Shown: positions 1 through 5,158 of the stretch, piece by piece
Layout of the letters: each line of letters begins with the position of its first letter
How positions within the stretch are numbered: position 1 is the stretch's first letter
From: Bacilli bacterium
Lineage (GTDB): Bacteria; Bacillota_I; Bacilli_A; RF39; UBA660
Reading direction: 5' to 3'
Length of the DNA: 6,406 nt
Assembly: GCA_028685445.1 (NCBI GenBank)
Contig: JAQUDY010000060.1
Location: forward strand, 1-6,406
Made by a program: the position numbers and the translations under genes
Notes under the pieces: generated by a model
The model's input: the letters and a program-made list of their open reading frames with translations, nothing else
Databases searched by the model: none
Told to the model about the DNA's origin: nothing

Positions 1-667
1 TTTCTGAAATTAAAAAATAGTCAATTCTCCATCCTGTATTATTTGCTCTAGCATTTCCCATATAACTCCACCAAGTATATTTATCAGAAATATCTGGATT
101 TAGATATCGAAAAGTATCAATAAAACTATTGTTTAATATATTAGAAAATTTATTTCGTTCCTCTATTGTAAAACCTGCGCTACGAGTATTTGTTTTAGCA
201 TTTTTTATATCCATTTCAGTATGAGCTACATTTAAATCGCCACAAATAATGACTGGTTTAATAATTTCTAAATCTTTGATATATTTTAAAAATTGATCTT
301 CCCAAATCATGCGCTCATCAAGTCTAGATAAATCACTTTTTGAGTTTGGAGTATATACATTAATTAAAAAATATTTATCAAACTCTAAAGTTATAACGCG
401 TCCTTCATTATCTTTAAAATAATCTTCTAATCCAAATCTAACACTAATTGGTTTTATTTTAGTATAAATTAGCGTCCCTGAATATCCTTTTCTTTCTGCT
501 GGGTTTAAATATTCGTGATAGGCATCAGCATCAAATTCAATTTGATGTTTTTCTGCCTTGACTTCTTGCAAACAAAAAATATCTGCATTTTCCTCGTAAA
601 AAAAGTCTTTAAAACCTTTTTTTAATGCTGCTCTATACCCTGCAACATTCCATGATATCATCTTCAT
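1..667 (-). CDS. xth: Exonuclease III family AP endonuclease, C-terminus cut by window edge
   Basis: The product is a Mg-dependent enzyme that cuts the backbone at abasic sites and removes 3' blocking groups during base excision repair in the cytoplasm. I translated 222 residues from the ATG at 667-665, preceded by AGGAG (676-680) eight bases upstream. Family motifs are in order: SWNVAG with Asn7, LQEVKA with metal ligand Glu35, NVYTPNS with Tyr105, CGDLNVAH with Asp144 and Asn146, then TWWSY and GWRIDYFL with Asp216. ExoIII proteins are about 250 residues, so roughly 30 are missing, including the catalytic Asp-His pair near the C-terminus. The frame is open to base 1, so this is an edge cut, not a broken gene. 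It lies 42 bp downstream of the HD-domain gene with no terminator visible between them, so the two are probably cotranscribed. The family call is very secure; xth versus exoA naming is a matter of convention. Confidence 0.95.
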   Translation of the reverse strand, partial: MKMISWNVAGYRAALKKGFKDFFYEENADIFCLQEVKAEKHQIEFDADAYHEYLNPAERKGYSGTLIYTKIKPISVRFGLEDYFKDNEGRVITLEFDKYFLINVYTPNSKSDLSRLDERMIWEDQFLKYIKDLEIIKPVIICGDLNVAHTEMDIKNAKTNTRSAGFTIEERNKFSNILNNSFIDTFRYLNPDISDKYTWWSYMGNARANNTGWRIDYFLISE

Positions 668-709
668 TTTTTCAACTCCTATTATTAATATAACATAAAT
701 TTAATAATC

Positions 710-1657
710 TTAATATTTAGAATATCTATTTTCTAAAATCAAGGGATCAATTACTCGCTTTTTGATTGGTTTTCTTAAAAAACATATATTAGAATCCATT
801 TTAGTAAACATTTTATATAAAACTTTGACATCTTCATTTTTTAGTGCCTTGTTTATAATATCAAATATCTCTTTATCTGTTAAAATATATAAGTCTTCAT
901 ATTTGATAAAATTTTCTTTAATCAATATTTTTACTATTTCTGATAAAAGAGTCATCGCTAAATAATCTTCATCACTATGAGTTAGAGTGTCTATAAAATC
1001 ATTAAGTTCAACTATTCTATCTGCATAAATAATATCTATAAAACTATATTCTTCTTCATTATTTTCATTTCTTTTAATAATTATATTATCATATATTTTT
1101 CTGATTTCAGGTAATTCTATATTTTTAGCCCATACCAGACTAGATAAAAATATTCCATCTAATCTATCTGCACATAATTTAGGCCTTTTTGAGTCAACAA
1201 TAGAAAAAGATTTAAAATCAGATATTTTATTAATATCGTATTTATGAAGATTTAATAAATCTATTAATTTTTTATCTTTTATTAATGTGTTCTTTAAATT
1301 TTTTTCAGTACTTTCTTGGTTAACATGATCATCATTTAAATAATCTATTACATGTCTTAAGGCTGGTGATGAAGCATCGTGGAATAACGCTGCTAAAGTT
1401 GCTTCTTCATCAAATGTACTTCCCCAAACCATTAAAGCTGTACTTATTGAGTGATCTAAAGAAGATAAATAAAATTTAAAATTATATATACTCTTGTTTG
1501 CATAATCCATTCCACAAAAGTACCCTATATCTTTTAAACGCATCATTGTTTTTGTTTCGATAAATGGAATTAAAAATCTGGGAAATACTGGGGTTAAAAT
1601 TTCTAAATACTCTTTAAACTCTTGATTTAAAGTTTTGTAATAATCATGAAAGTTCAT
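710..1657 (-). CDS. HD-domain metal-dependent phosphohydrolase, substrate unknown
   Basis: This cytoplasmic protein of 315 residues belongs to the HD superfamily, whose members hydrolyse phosphate esters such as dNTPs, cyclic nucleotides or (p)ppGpp using metals held by His and Asp. The HD signature is visible: LDHS with His69, ALFHD with His93-Asp94, His102 in the next helix, and the distal Asp164 in CADRLDG. An upstream MRLKDIGYFCG stretch (39-49) resembles the RL..I...G helix before the HD core in COG1078-like and dGTPase-like proteins. The Lys/Glu-rich C-terminal half (about 175-315) is helical and unrecognised. The start was set at ATG 1657 because AGAGGTG lies just upstream. The frame continues to a TTG at 1705, but that TTG is part of a TTGACT -35 box, so the longer form is unlikely. 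It is the first gene of a probable two-gene unit with xth. The fold is secure; the reaction cannot be told from sequence. Confidence 0.85.
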   Translation of the reverse strand: MNFHDYYKTLNQEFKEYLEILTPVFPRFLIPFIETKTMMRLKDIGYFCGMDYANKSIYNFKFYLSSLDHSISTALMVWGSTFDEEATLAALFHDASSPALRHVIDYLNDDHVNQESTEKNLKNTLIKDKKLIDLLNLHKYDINKISDFKSFSIVDSKRPKLCADRLDGIFLSSLVWAKNIELPEIRKIYDNIIIKRNENNEEEYSFIDIIYADRIVELNDFIDTLTHSDEDYLAMTLLSEIVKILIKENFIKYEDLYILTDKEIFDIINKALKNEDVKVLYKMFTKMDSNICFLRKPIKKRVIDPLILENRYSKY

Positions 1658-1661
1658 AAAA

Positions 1662-1668
1662 CACCTCT
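1662..1668 (-). promoter_or_regulatory. Ribosome binding site that sets the HD-gene start
   Basis: The minus strand reads AGAGGTG followed by TTTT and the ATG at 1657. The alternative in-frame TTG at 1705 has no purine-rich site at the right distance, so this site decides in favour of the shorter protein. Confidence 0.7.
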
Positions 1669-1676
1669 GATTTATT

Positions 1677-1705
1677 ACTTTAGCTAAATATTTATAAAAA
1701 GTCAA
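1677..1705 (-). promoter_or_regulatory. Sigma-A-type promoter for the HD-domain gene and xth
   Basis: On the minus strand TTGACT (1705-1700) is followed by a 17-bp spacer and TAAAGT (1682-1677). The -35 matches consensus in 5 of 6 positions and the -10 in 4 of 6. Transcription would begin near 1670, leaving a short leader holding the AGAGGTG site. It sits just after the putative dacF terminator, which fits a new transcription unit. Confidence 0.55.
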
Positions 1706-1725
1706 AAAATGATTTAATATAAGTT

Positions 1726-1757
1726 AAAAAAGAGAATCTTTATAATTCTACTTTCTT
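1726..1757 (-). terminator. Probable intrinsic terminator after the carboxypeptidase gene
   Basis: On the minus strand AGAAT (1749-1745) pairs with ATTCT (1737-1733) across a 7-base loop and is followed closely by six T (1731-1726). The stem can be extended past one mismatch by A-U and G-U pairs up to about 1756. The stem is AT-rich and imperfect, so termination may be partial. It lies right after the stop codon at 1760. Confidence 0.45.
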
Positions 1758-1759
1758 AA

Positions 1760-2890
1760 TTACATTCCTATCAATAAACTATTTAAGTTTCGTTTATATA
1801 AATCCCATATATTAGCTTTTTTAACATCATTTCTAACAGTTATATCAAAAGATGATATTATTTTTCCGGATTCAATAATTTCTAAAATCCCTACTATTTC
1901 TCCTTTTTTTATTGGTGCCTTAATTTTATCTGTTTTTATATTATAGGTATATTTTTTTTCTTCATTTATATTTTCTAAATTAGTAGCATTTTTTGTAAGA
2001 ACAATTTCCACATTTTTAGTCTTTCCATTAATTATTTCTACCGTACCTAGAATTTTATTTGCATTAACTATTGTTTTAACCTTATAATTACTAAAACCGA
2101 GATTTAAAAGCGCTATTGTGTTACTGTTTCTAGCATTTGGTGTTGGTTCTTTCATAACTACACTTATTAAGCGCATATCATTTCTTTTTGCTGTGGCCGT
2201 TAAACAATAACCTGCATTGTCGGTAAAACCGGTTTTTAAACCGTCTAAACCATTATAATATTTTATTAATTTGTTAGTATTTACCATCCAAGTAGAACTA
2301 CCGTCTGGTTTTTTTAAGTATTCTTCATAAATAATTGTATAGGTTAATATTTTTTCGTGTTTTAATAATTCTCTTGCTATAATAGCCATATCTTTAGCCG
2401 ATGAATAATGATCTGCTTCATCTAAACCATGAACATTCATAAAATTTGTGTTTTTACATCCTAATTCTTTACAACGATTATTCATTTTAGATAAAAAAGC
2501 ATCTACTGTGCCAGAAATATGTTCTGCCATCGCTACTGATGAATCATTCGCACTTGCGATAGCAATACTCTTAAGTAATTCTTCTGCTTTCATTTTAGAA
2601 CCGGCTTCTAAAAAAACTTGACTCCCCCCCATACTAGAGGCATTATTAGTAATAAGTACATCATCTTTTAAAGTTATTTTATTGTTATCTATAGATTCCA
2701 TTATTAATAACATTGTCATTAATTTAGTCATACTCGCTGGTGCTAATCTTTCGTTACTGTTTGTCTCATATAAAATTTTTCCAGTACTAACTTCTAACAA
2801 AATACTTGATTTAGCTGTAGGAGCTAATTCTTCAGCACTTACCAATAGTGGTAAAAATAAAATTGATACAATAAGCAATATTTTTTTCAT
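1760..2890 (-). CDS. dacF: Serine-type D-Ala-D-Ala carboxypeptidase (DacF/PBP5 type)
   Basis: This low-molecular-weight penicillin-binding protein removes the terminal D-Ala from peptidoglycan pentapeptides outside the cell and so limits cross-linking. The 376 residues begin with a Sec signal (basic MKK, hydrophobic 4-17, likely cleavage after VSA near 19). The three active-site motifs of the peptidase S11 family are intact: SMTK at 53-56 with nucleophile Ser53, SAN at 113-115, and KTG at 219-221 within LDGLKTGFT. Residues from about 270 form the PBP5-type C-terminal beta domain, and the last 20 residues (WDLYKRNLNSLLIGM region) look like the amphipathic membrane anchor of this family. The start is supported by AGGTGAAG at 2893-2900. 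It follows the lipoprotein gene by 43 bp, but a strong terminator lies between them. A run of seven G lies in codons 87-89. Family certain; dacF versus dacA naming is not decidable here. Confidence 0.95.
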   Translation of the reverse strand: MKKILLIVSILFLPLLVSAEELAPTAKSSILLEVSTGKILYETNSNERLAPASMTKLMTMLLIMESIDNNKITLKDDVLITNNASSMGGSQVFLEAGSKMKAEELLKSIAIASANDSSVAMAEHISGTVDAFLSKMNNRCKELGCKNTNFMNVHGLDEADHYSSAKDMAIIARELLKHEKILTYTIIYEEYLKKPDGSSTWMVNTNKLIKYYNGLDGLKTGFTDNAGYCLTATAKRNDMRLISVVMKEPTPNARNSNTIALLNLGFSNYKVKTIVNANKILGTVEIINGKTKNVEIVLTKNATNLENINEEKKYTYNIKTDKIKAPIKKGEIVGILEIIESGKIISSFDITVRNDVKKANIWDLYKRNLNSLLIGM

Positions 2891-2920
2891 AACTTCACCT
2901 AAATAATATTATTCTTAAAC

Positions 2921-2949
2921 AAAAAAAAAAGACTTAAGAAGCATAAGTC
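2921..2949 (-). terminator. Strong intrinsic terminator overlapping the lipoprotein stop codon
   Basis: The minus strand reads GACTTA (2949-2944), a 7-base loop, TAAGTC (2936-2931), then ten consecutive T (2930-2921). The 6-bp stem is perfect and two G-U pairs can extend it. The TAA stop codon of the lipoprotein gene (2936-2934) is inside the descending arm, so the last codons of the gene double as terminator. Confidence 0.85.
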
Positions 2950-3473
2950 CCATGAATTTTTTCGAGTTGTTCATTTGTTAAAGTATCAACTGTCCATACA
3001 TTATTCACTTTAGTTAATGTGAAGTTTAAAGTGTATTCAACTTTGTCATTAACTTTTTTTAATTCATCAATACGATATTTTAAAGCTTTTTCTGAACTAT
3101 ATACATTATCATCATCAAAAAACTCACTTTGATGTGTACTAACATAATTATTAATATCTATCTCTGCATTATAATAATCATATACTTTTATTTGTACGCT
3201 CACTTCTGCTGTATTACCATCAATCTTTTCGTCTTTTATTTCATAAGTTAAATCGGAATATTGCCTTAAATAAACTCCTTCATACCCTGCTTGATTATCC
3301 TCATCTAAATTTAATGAGCTTAAGTAATCTCCAAGTTCTGTTTTTACTACATCAGAGTTATTATTATAGCGTTTTAAAAGTTCTTCTACTTTTGATGTAG
3401 GGCTATTTCCCATCATGCAGCCAGATACAATAAATAATAATAATAAAGAAAAAATCCAATATCTTTTTTTCAT
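2934..3473 (-). CDS. Small secreted lipoprotein, possibly NTF2-like, unknown function
   Basis: The 179-residue product starts with a lipoprotein signal: MKKR, a hydrophobic core at 5-15, and the lipobox IVSGC with the modified Cys at 19, so the mature protein should be tethered to the outer face of the membrane. The mature part is acidic. A helix (about 27-48, KVEELLKRYNN) leads into alternating beta-like stretches (about 80-105 and 140-165, the latter with TLNFTLTKVNNVWTVDTL). A short helix followed by strands ending in a VW-V motif is what NTF2-like/DUF4878-type lipoproteins show, but this is a fold guess without a decisive motif. The start was chosen at ATG 3473 because AAGGAGAT precedes it. 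An in-frame GTG at 3521 lies further upstream, has no such site, and would put 16 extra residues before the signal. It lies upstream of the carboxypeptidase, so an envelope role is plausible. Confidence 0.8.
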   Translation of the reverse strand: MKKRYWIFSLLLLFIVSGCMMGNSPTSKVEELLKRYNNNSDVVKTELGDYLSSLNLDEDNQAGYEGVYLRQYSDLTYEIKDEKIDGNTAEVSVQIKVYDYYNAEIDINNYVSTHQSEFFDDDNVYSSEKALKYRIDELKKVNDKVEYTLNFTLTKVNNVWTVDTLTNEQLEKIHGTYAS

Positions 3474-3477
3474 ACTA

Positions 3478-3485
3478 ATCTCCTT
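3478..3485 (-). promoter_or_regulatory. Ribosome binding site that sets the lipoprotein start
   Basis: AAGGAGAT on the minus strand stands at near-ideal spacing from ATG 3473. It places the signal peptide at the very N-terminus, as a lipoprotein needs. Confidence 0.8.
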
Positions 3486-3512
3486 TTTTATAATATGAGT
3501 TATTATTTTAAA

Positions 3513-3539
3513 AATATACACTACGTAGTAGATTGTTTA
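3513..3539 (-). promoter_or_regulatory. Possible lipoprotein promoter containing a 10-bp palindromic operator
   Basis: A perfect palindrome ACTACGTAGT occupies 3520-3529. On the minus strand it directly precedes TATATT (3518-3513), a 5/6 match to a -10 box, and follows TAAACA (3539-3534), a weak -35 at a short 15-bp spacing. If this is the promoter, the palindrome fills its spacer, where a repressor or activator dimer could bind. The promoter is weakly supported because AT-rich DNA gives many such matches; the palindrome itself is plainly visible. Confidence 0.3.
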
Positions 3540-3627
3540 GCCTTTTATAATAAATAAAGGTATAAAGGAAGTATAGTTTATATTTATTATTTTTAAATAA
3601 TAATAGAGTCATCAAAAGAACTTAAAT

Positions 3628-3657
3628 ATCTAAAAACATGAAATCTAAAATCATGAA
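3628..3657. repeat. Tandem repeat, 2 copies of a 15-bp unit
   Basis: ATCTAAAAACATGAA (3628-3642) is followed directly by ATCTAAAATCATGAA (3643-3657), with one substitution. A further partial ATAT-start follows. It may be a slippage duplication or paired binding sites. Confidence 0.7.
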
Positions 3658-3674
3658 ATATCGTTACTATTTCT

Positions 3675-3728
3675 ATATTATCCATAATTTAATTTTTTCT
3701 TATTTACAAATTAAATTATGAATAATAT
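3675..3728. repeat. 21-bp inverted repeat (long AT-rich hairpin), one mismatch, 12-base loop
   Basis: The left arm is 3675-3695 and the right arm 3708-3728. The inner 13 bp (CATAATTTAATTT and its complement) are perfect; after one mismatch (3682 against 3721) a further 7 bp pair. The loop is 3696-3707. Neither strand has a T tract after the hairpin, so it is not a canonical intrinsic terminator. It could be a structured leader or small RNA, a protein-binding site, or a remnant of a small mobile repeat. Confidence 0.75.
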
Positions 3729-3790
3729 CTGATGTTCTCTAATAATTACGAATACTACAACTCCTAATTTTTTTCTAGTAAAATTTTATA

Positions 3791-3809
3791 CTATTTAAAA
3801 TTTAAATAG
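3791..3809. repeat. 9+1+9 near-perfect palindrome upstream of trpS
   Basis: CTATTTAAA and TTTAAATAG flank a single central base. It lies about 40 bp upstream of the putative trpS -10 box, a position suited to a dimeric regulator, but AT-only palindromes arise easily in DNA of this composition. Confidence 0.5.
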
Positions 3810-3845
3810 CACATGGCATTAGGGATAGATTTCGTGCTAGCAATT

Positions 3846-3854
3846 TGATACAAT
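3846..3854 (+). promoter_or_regulatory. Candidate extended -10 promoter of trpS
   Basis: TGATACAAT is a TGn plus TACAAT match to an extended -10 element. The -35 at 17-bp spacing (TAGATT, 3826-3831) is poor, which extended -10 promoters tolerate. Transcription would start near 3861, giving a leader of only about ten bases that begins at the ribosome binding site. A promoter further upstream with a longer leader is also possible. Confidence 0.35.
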
Positions 3855-3871
3855 ATAAAAAGGTGATTACA

Positions 3872-4861
3872 TTGAAAAGATTATTGTCTGGAATTACTCC
3901 AACTGGTGAATTACATATTGGACATTATATAGGAGCGATTACACATTTTATTGAAATGCAGAAAAGTTATGAATCATTTGTCTTTGTAGCTGATCTGCAC
4001 TCTCTTACAGTTAATCCTGATCCTAAAGAATTAAAAGAAAACATTAGAAAAATGGTAGGAGTTTATTTGGCATGCGGATTAGACCCTAAACAAACTTGTT
4101 TATTTAATCAATCAGAAAATATTTACCATCCTATGCTTTCATGGGCTTTAGAGTGTAATAGTTATATGGGAGAGCTGAGTAGGATGACTCAATATAAAGA
4201 AAAGAGTCAAAATAAACAAAGTGAGTCAGTCACATGCGGACTTTTCACATATCCTGTTTTGATGGCTTCTGATATATTAATTTATGACGCTGATGTTGTT
4301 CCAGTTGGCGGGGATCAAAAGCAACATGTTGAGTTAACAAGAAATATTGCAGAGAGGTTTAATAATAAATATGGAACAACATTCAAAATCCCTAATCCAG
4401 TTATAGCAGAATCTGGTGCTAGAATTATGGACCTGCAAAATCCTAATAAAAAAATGAGTAAATCTGATGAAAACCCTAAAGGTGTTATATTTCTATTAGA
4501 AGACATTCAAAAAGCAAGAAAAAAGATAATGAGCGCGGTTACTGACTCAGATAATGTCATTAAATATGATGTTGCAAACAAGCCCGGTATTTCTAATTTA
4601 ATAACTATATATTCGTGTTTGACTAATGAAAATATTGATAATGTTGAAGAAGCATTCGCAAATGCTTCATACGGGGAATTTAAAACAAAAGTTGCTGATG
4701 AAGTTGAAAAATTATTACAAAATATCCAAACTAAATATAATGAAATAATAAAAGGGGATTATATTGATAATGTTCTTGATGAAGGTTTAAAAAGAGCAGA
4801 AAAAATTGCTAAAGAAAAAGCTTATGACGTTTATAAGAAACTCGGAGTAGGAAGATATTAA
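3872..4861 (+). CDS. trpS: Tryptophanyl-tRNA synthetase
   Basis: This class I aminoacyl-tRNA synthetase activates tryptophan with ATP and loads it on tRNA-Trp in the cytoplasm, working as a homodimer. The 329-residue length is typical. The start is TTG at 3872: AAGGTGA (3860-3866) precedes it by five bases and the protein then opens MKRLLSGITPTGELHIGHY, as the family does. An upstream in-frame TTG at 3845 falls within the probable -10 region and would add nine residues foreign to the family. Signature motifs are HIGH at 15-18, GGDQKQHVELTR at about 146-157 (tryptophan and adenylate pocket) and KMSKS at 194-198, all intact. It is monocistronic, reading toward a shared hairpin with the converging genes. 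No T-box leader is seen, so tRNA-sensing control is not apparent. Confidence 0.97.
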   Translation: MKRLLSGITPTGELHIGHYIGAITHFIEMQKSYESFVFVADLHSLTVNPDPKELKENIRKMVGVYLACGLDPKQTCLFNQSENIYHPMLSWALECNSYMGELSRMTQYKEKSQNKQSESVTCGLFTYPVLMASDILIYDADVVPVGGDQKQHVELTRNIAERFNNKYGTTFKIPNPVIAESGARIMDLQNPNKKMSKSDENPKGVIFLLEDIQKARKKIMSAVTDSDNVIKYDVANKPGISNLITIYSCLTNENIDNVEEAFANASYGEFKTKVADEVEKLLQNIQTKYNEIIKGDYIDNVLDEGLKRAEKIAKEKAYDVYKKLGVGRY

Positions 4862-4862
4862 T

Positions 4863-4902
4863 CTTTCTTTTTTTCTTAAAAAAAAGAAGTTAATCTTCTT
4901 TT
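4863..4902. terminator. Bidirectional intrinsic terminator between trpS and the converging operon
   Basis: AAAAGAAG (4882-4889) and CTTCTTTT (4895-4902) form an 8-bp stem with a 5-base loop. On the minus strand it continues directly into four more T (4881-4878), making a run of eight T and a good terminator. On the plus strand the U residues are the 3' half of the stem, so the signal is weaker. An alternative plus-strand hairpin pairs the T-rich 4864-4874 with the A-rich 4879-4889. The stop codon of the 88-residue protein lies in the loop. Confidence 0.7.
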
Positions 4903-5156
4903 AATTCGTCAATATCGCTTATCAAATTCGAAGTAAAGACTGCTGTTAAATATTTTACTTTATCAACATCTACTATTTCATCTAAATAGTAATCTTCATC
5001 ATTTTTGATTTCTTCAAAAATACAAGATTCAATTGATATCTCTTCATTTTGATCTAATTTATTTGCTAAAAAATATGTCTTATCATTTTGAATCGTTTTA
5101 TCTGCTAAATAATATTTTTCATTACCTTCTAGTGTCACAACTGTATCCAATTTCAT
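4890..5156 (-). CDS. Small acidic protein, possibly DUF1292-like, unknown function
   Basis: The 88-residue product is acidic, with no signal peptide or membrane segment, so it is likely cytoplasmic. Its start (VVTLEGNEKYYLADKTIQND) and middle (KTYFLANKLDQNEEISIESC) look like beta hairpins, followed by an acidic stretch (FEEIKNDEDYYLDEI). That pattern recalls DUF1292/YrzB proteins of Bacillota, which open with a 'TL.D..G.E..' strand, a 'Y..L' strand and an acidic E/D run. I judge it a resemblance, not an identification. It has one Cys. The start is ATG 5156, two bases after the TAA of the upstream gene, with GGGAGGAAG inside the end of that gene, so the two are almost certainly cotranscribed and may be translationally coupled. 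It is the last gene before the bidirectional terminator. Confidence 0.75.
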   Translation of the reverse strand: MKLDTVVTLEGNEKYYLADKTIQNDKTYFLANKLDQNEEISIESCIFEEIKNDEDYYLDEIVDVDKVKYLTAVFTSNLISDIDELKED

Positions 5157-5158
5157 TC

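Larger units (their letters stand above)
3474..3871. other. Gene-free divergent intergenic region, about 400 bp, rich in inverted repeats
   Basis: This region separates the minus-strand lipoprotein gene from plus-strand trpS and must hold promoters for both. It is extremely AT-rich. It contains a 10-bp palindrome, a two-copy 15-bp tandem repeat, a 21-bp inverted repeat and a 19-bp near-palindrome, listed separately. A 6-bp pair TAGCAC (3807-3812) and GTGCTA (3834-3839) encloses 21 bases just before trpS. I looked for a T-box (GGGTGG-type motif plus terminator/antiterminator), which often precedes trpS in Bacillota, and see none. No convincing RNA gene or well-supported protein gene was found; one 27-codon frame at 3638-3721 lacks a ribosome site. 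Confidence 0.6.

Noticed and set aside
762..965. Plus-strand open frame of 67 codons
   Set aside because: It lies wholly within the HD-domain gene on the other strand and has no ribosome site or family motif; a by-product of AT-rich coding sequence.
2682..2906. Plus-strand open frame of 74 codons
   Set aside because: It is antisense to the signal peptide and SMTK region of the carboxypeptidase, whose motifs prove the minus strand is coding.
3546..3551. Plus-strand TATAAT as a promoter for an RNA in the intergenic region
   Set aside because: There is no -35 at 16-18 bp spacing (ACGTAG or neighbours) and no TGn extension; such hexamers are common in this composition.
3584..3603. 9-bp inverted repeat TTATTATTT with its complement around two bases
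   Set aside because: It is pure A/T of low complexity and has a loop too short for a normal hairpin, so chance is the likeliest cause.
3540..3871. T-box riboswitch before trpS
   Set aside because: No GGGTGG-type T-box sequence, no specifier stem and no terminator/antiterminator pair could be found.
4315..4506. Minus-strand open frame of 63 codons
   Set aside because: It is antisense to the GGDQ-KMSKS part of trpS, which is clearly the real gene.
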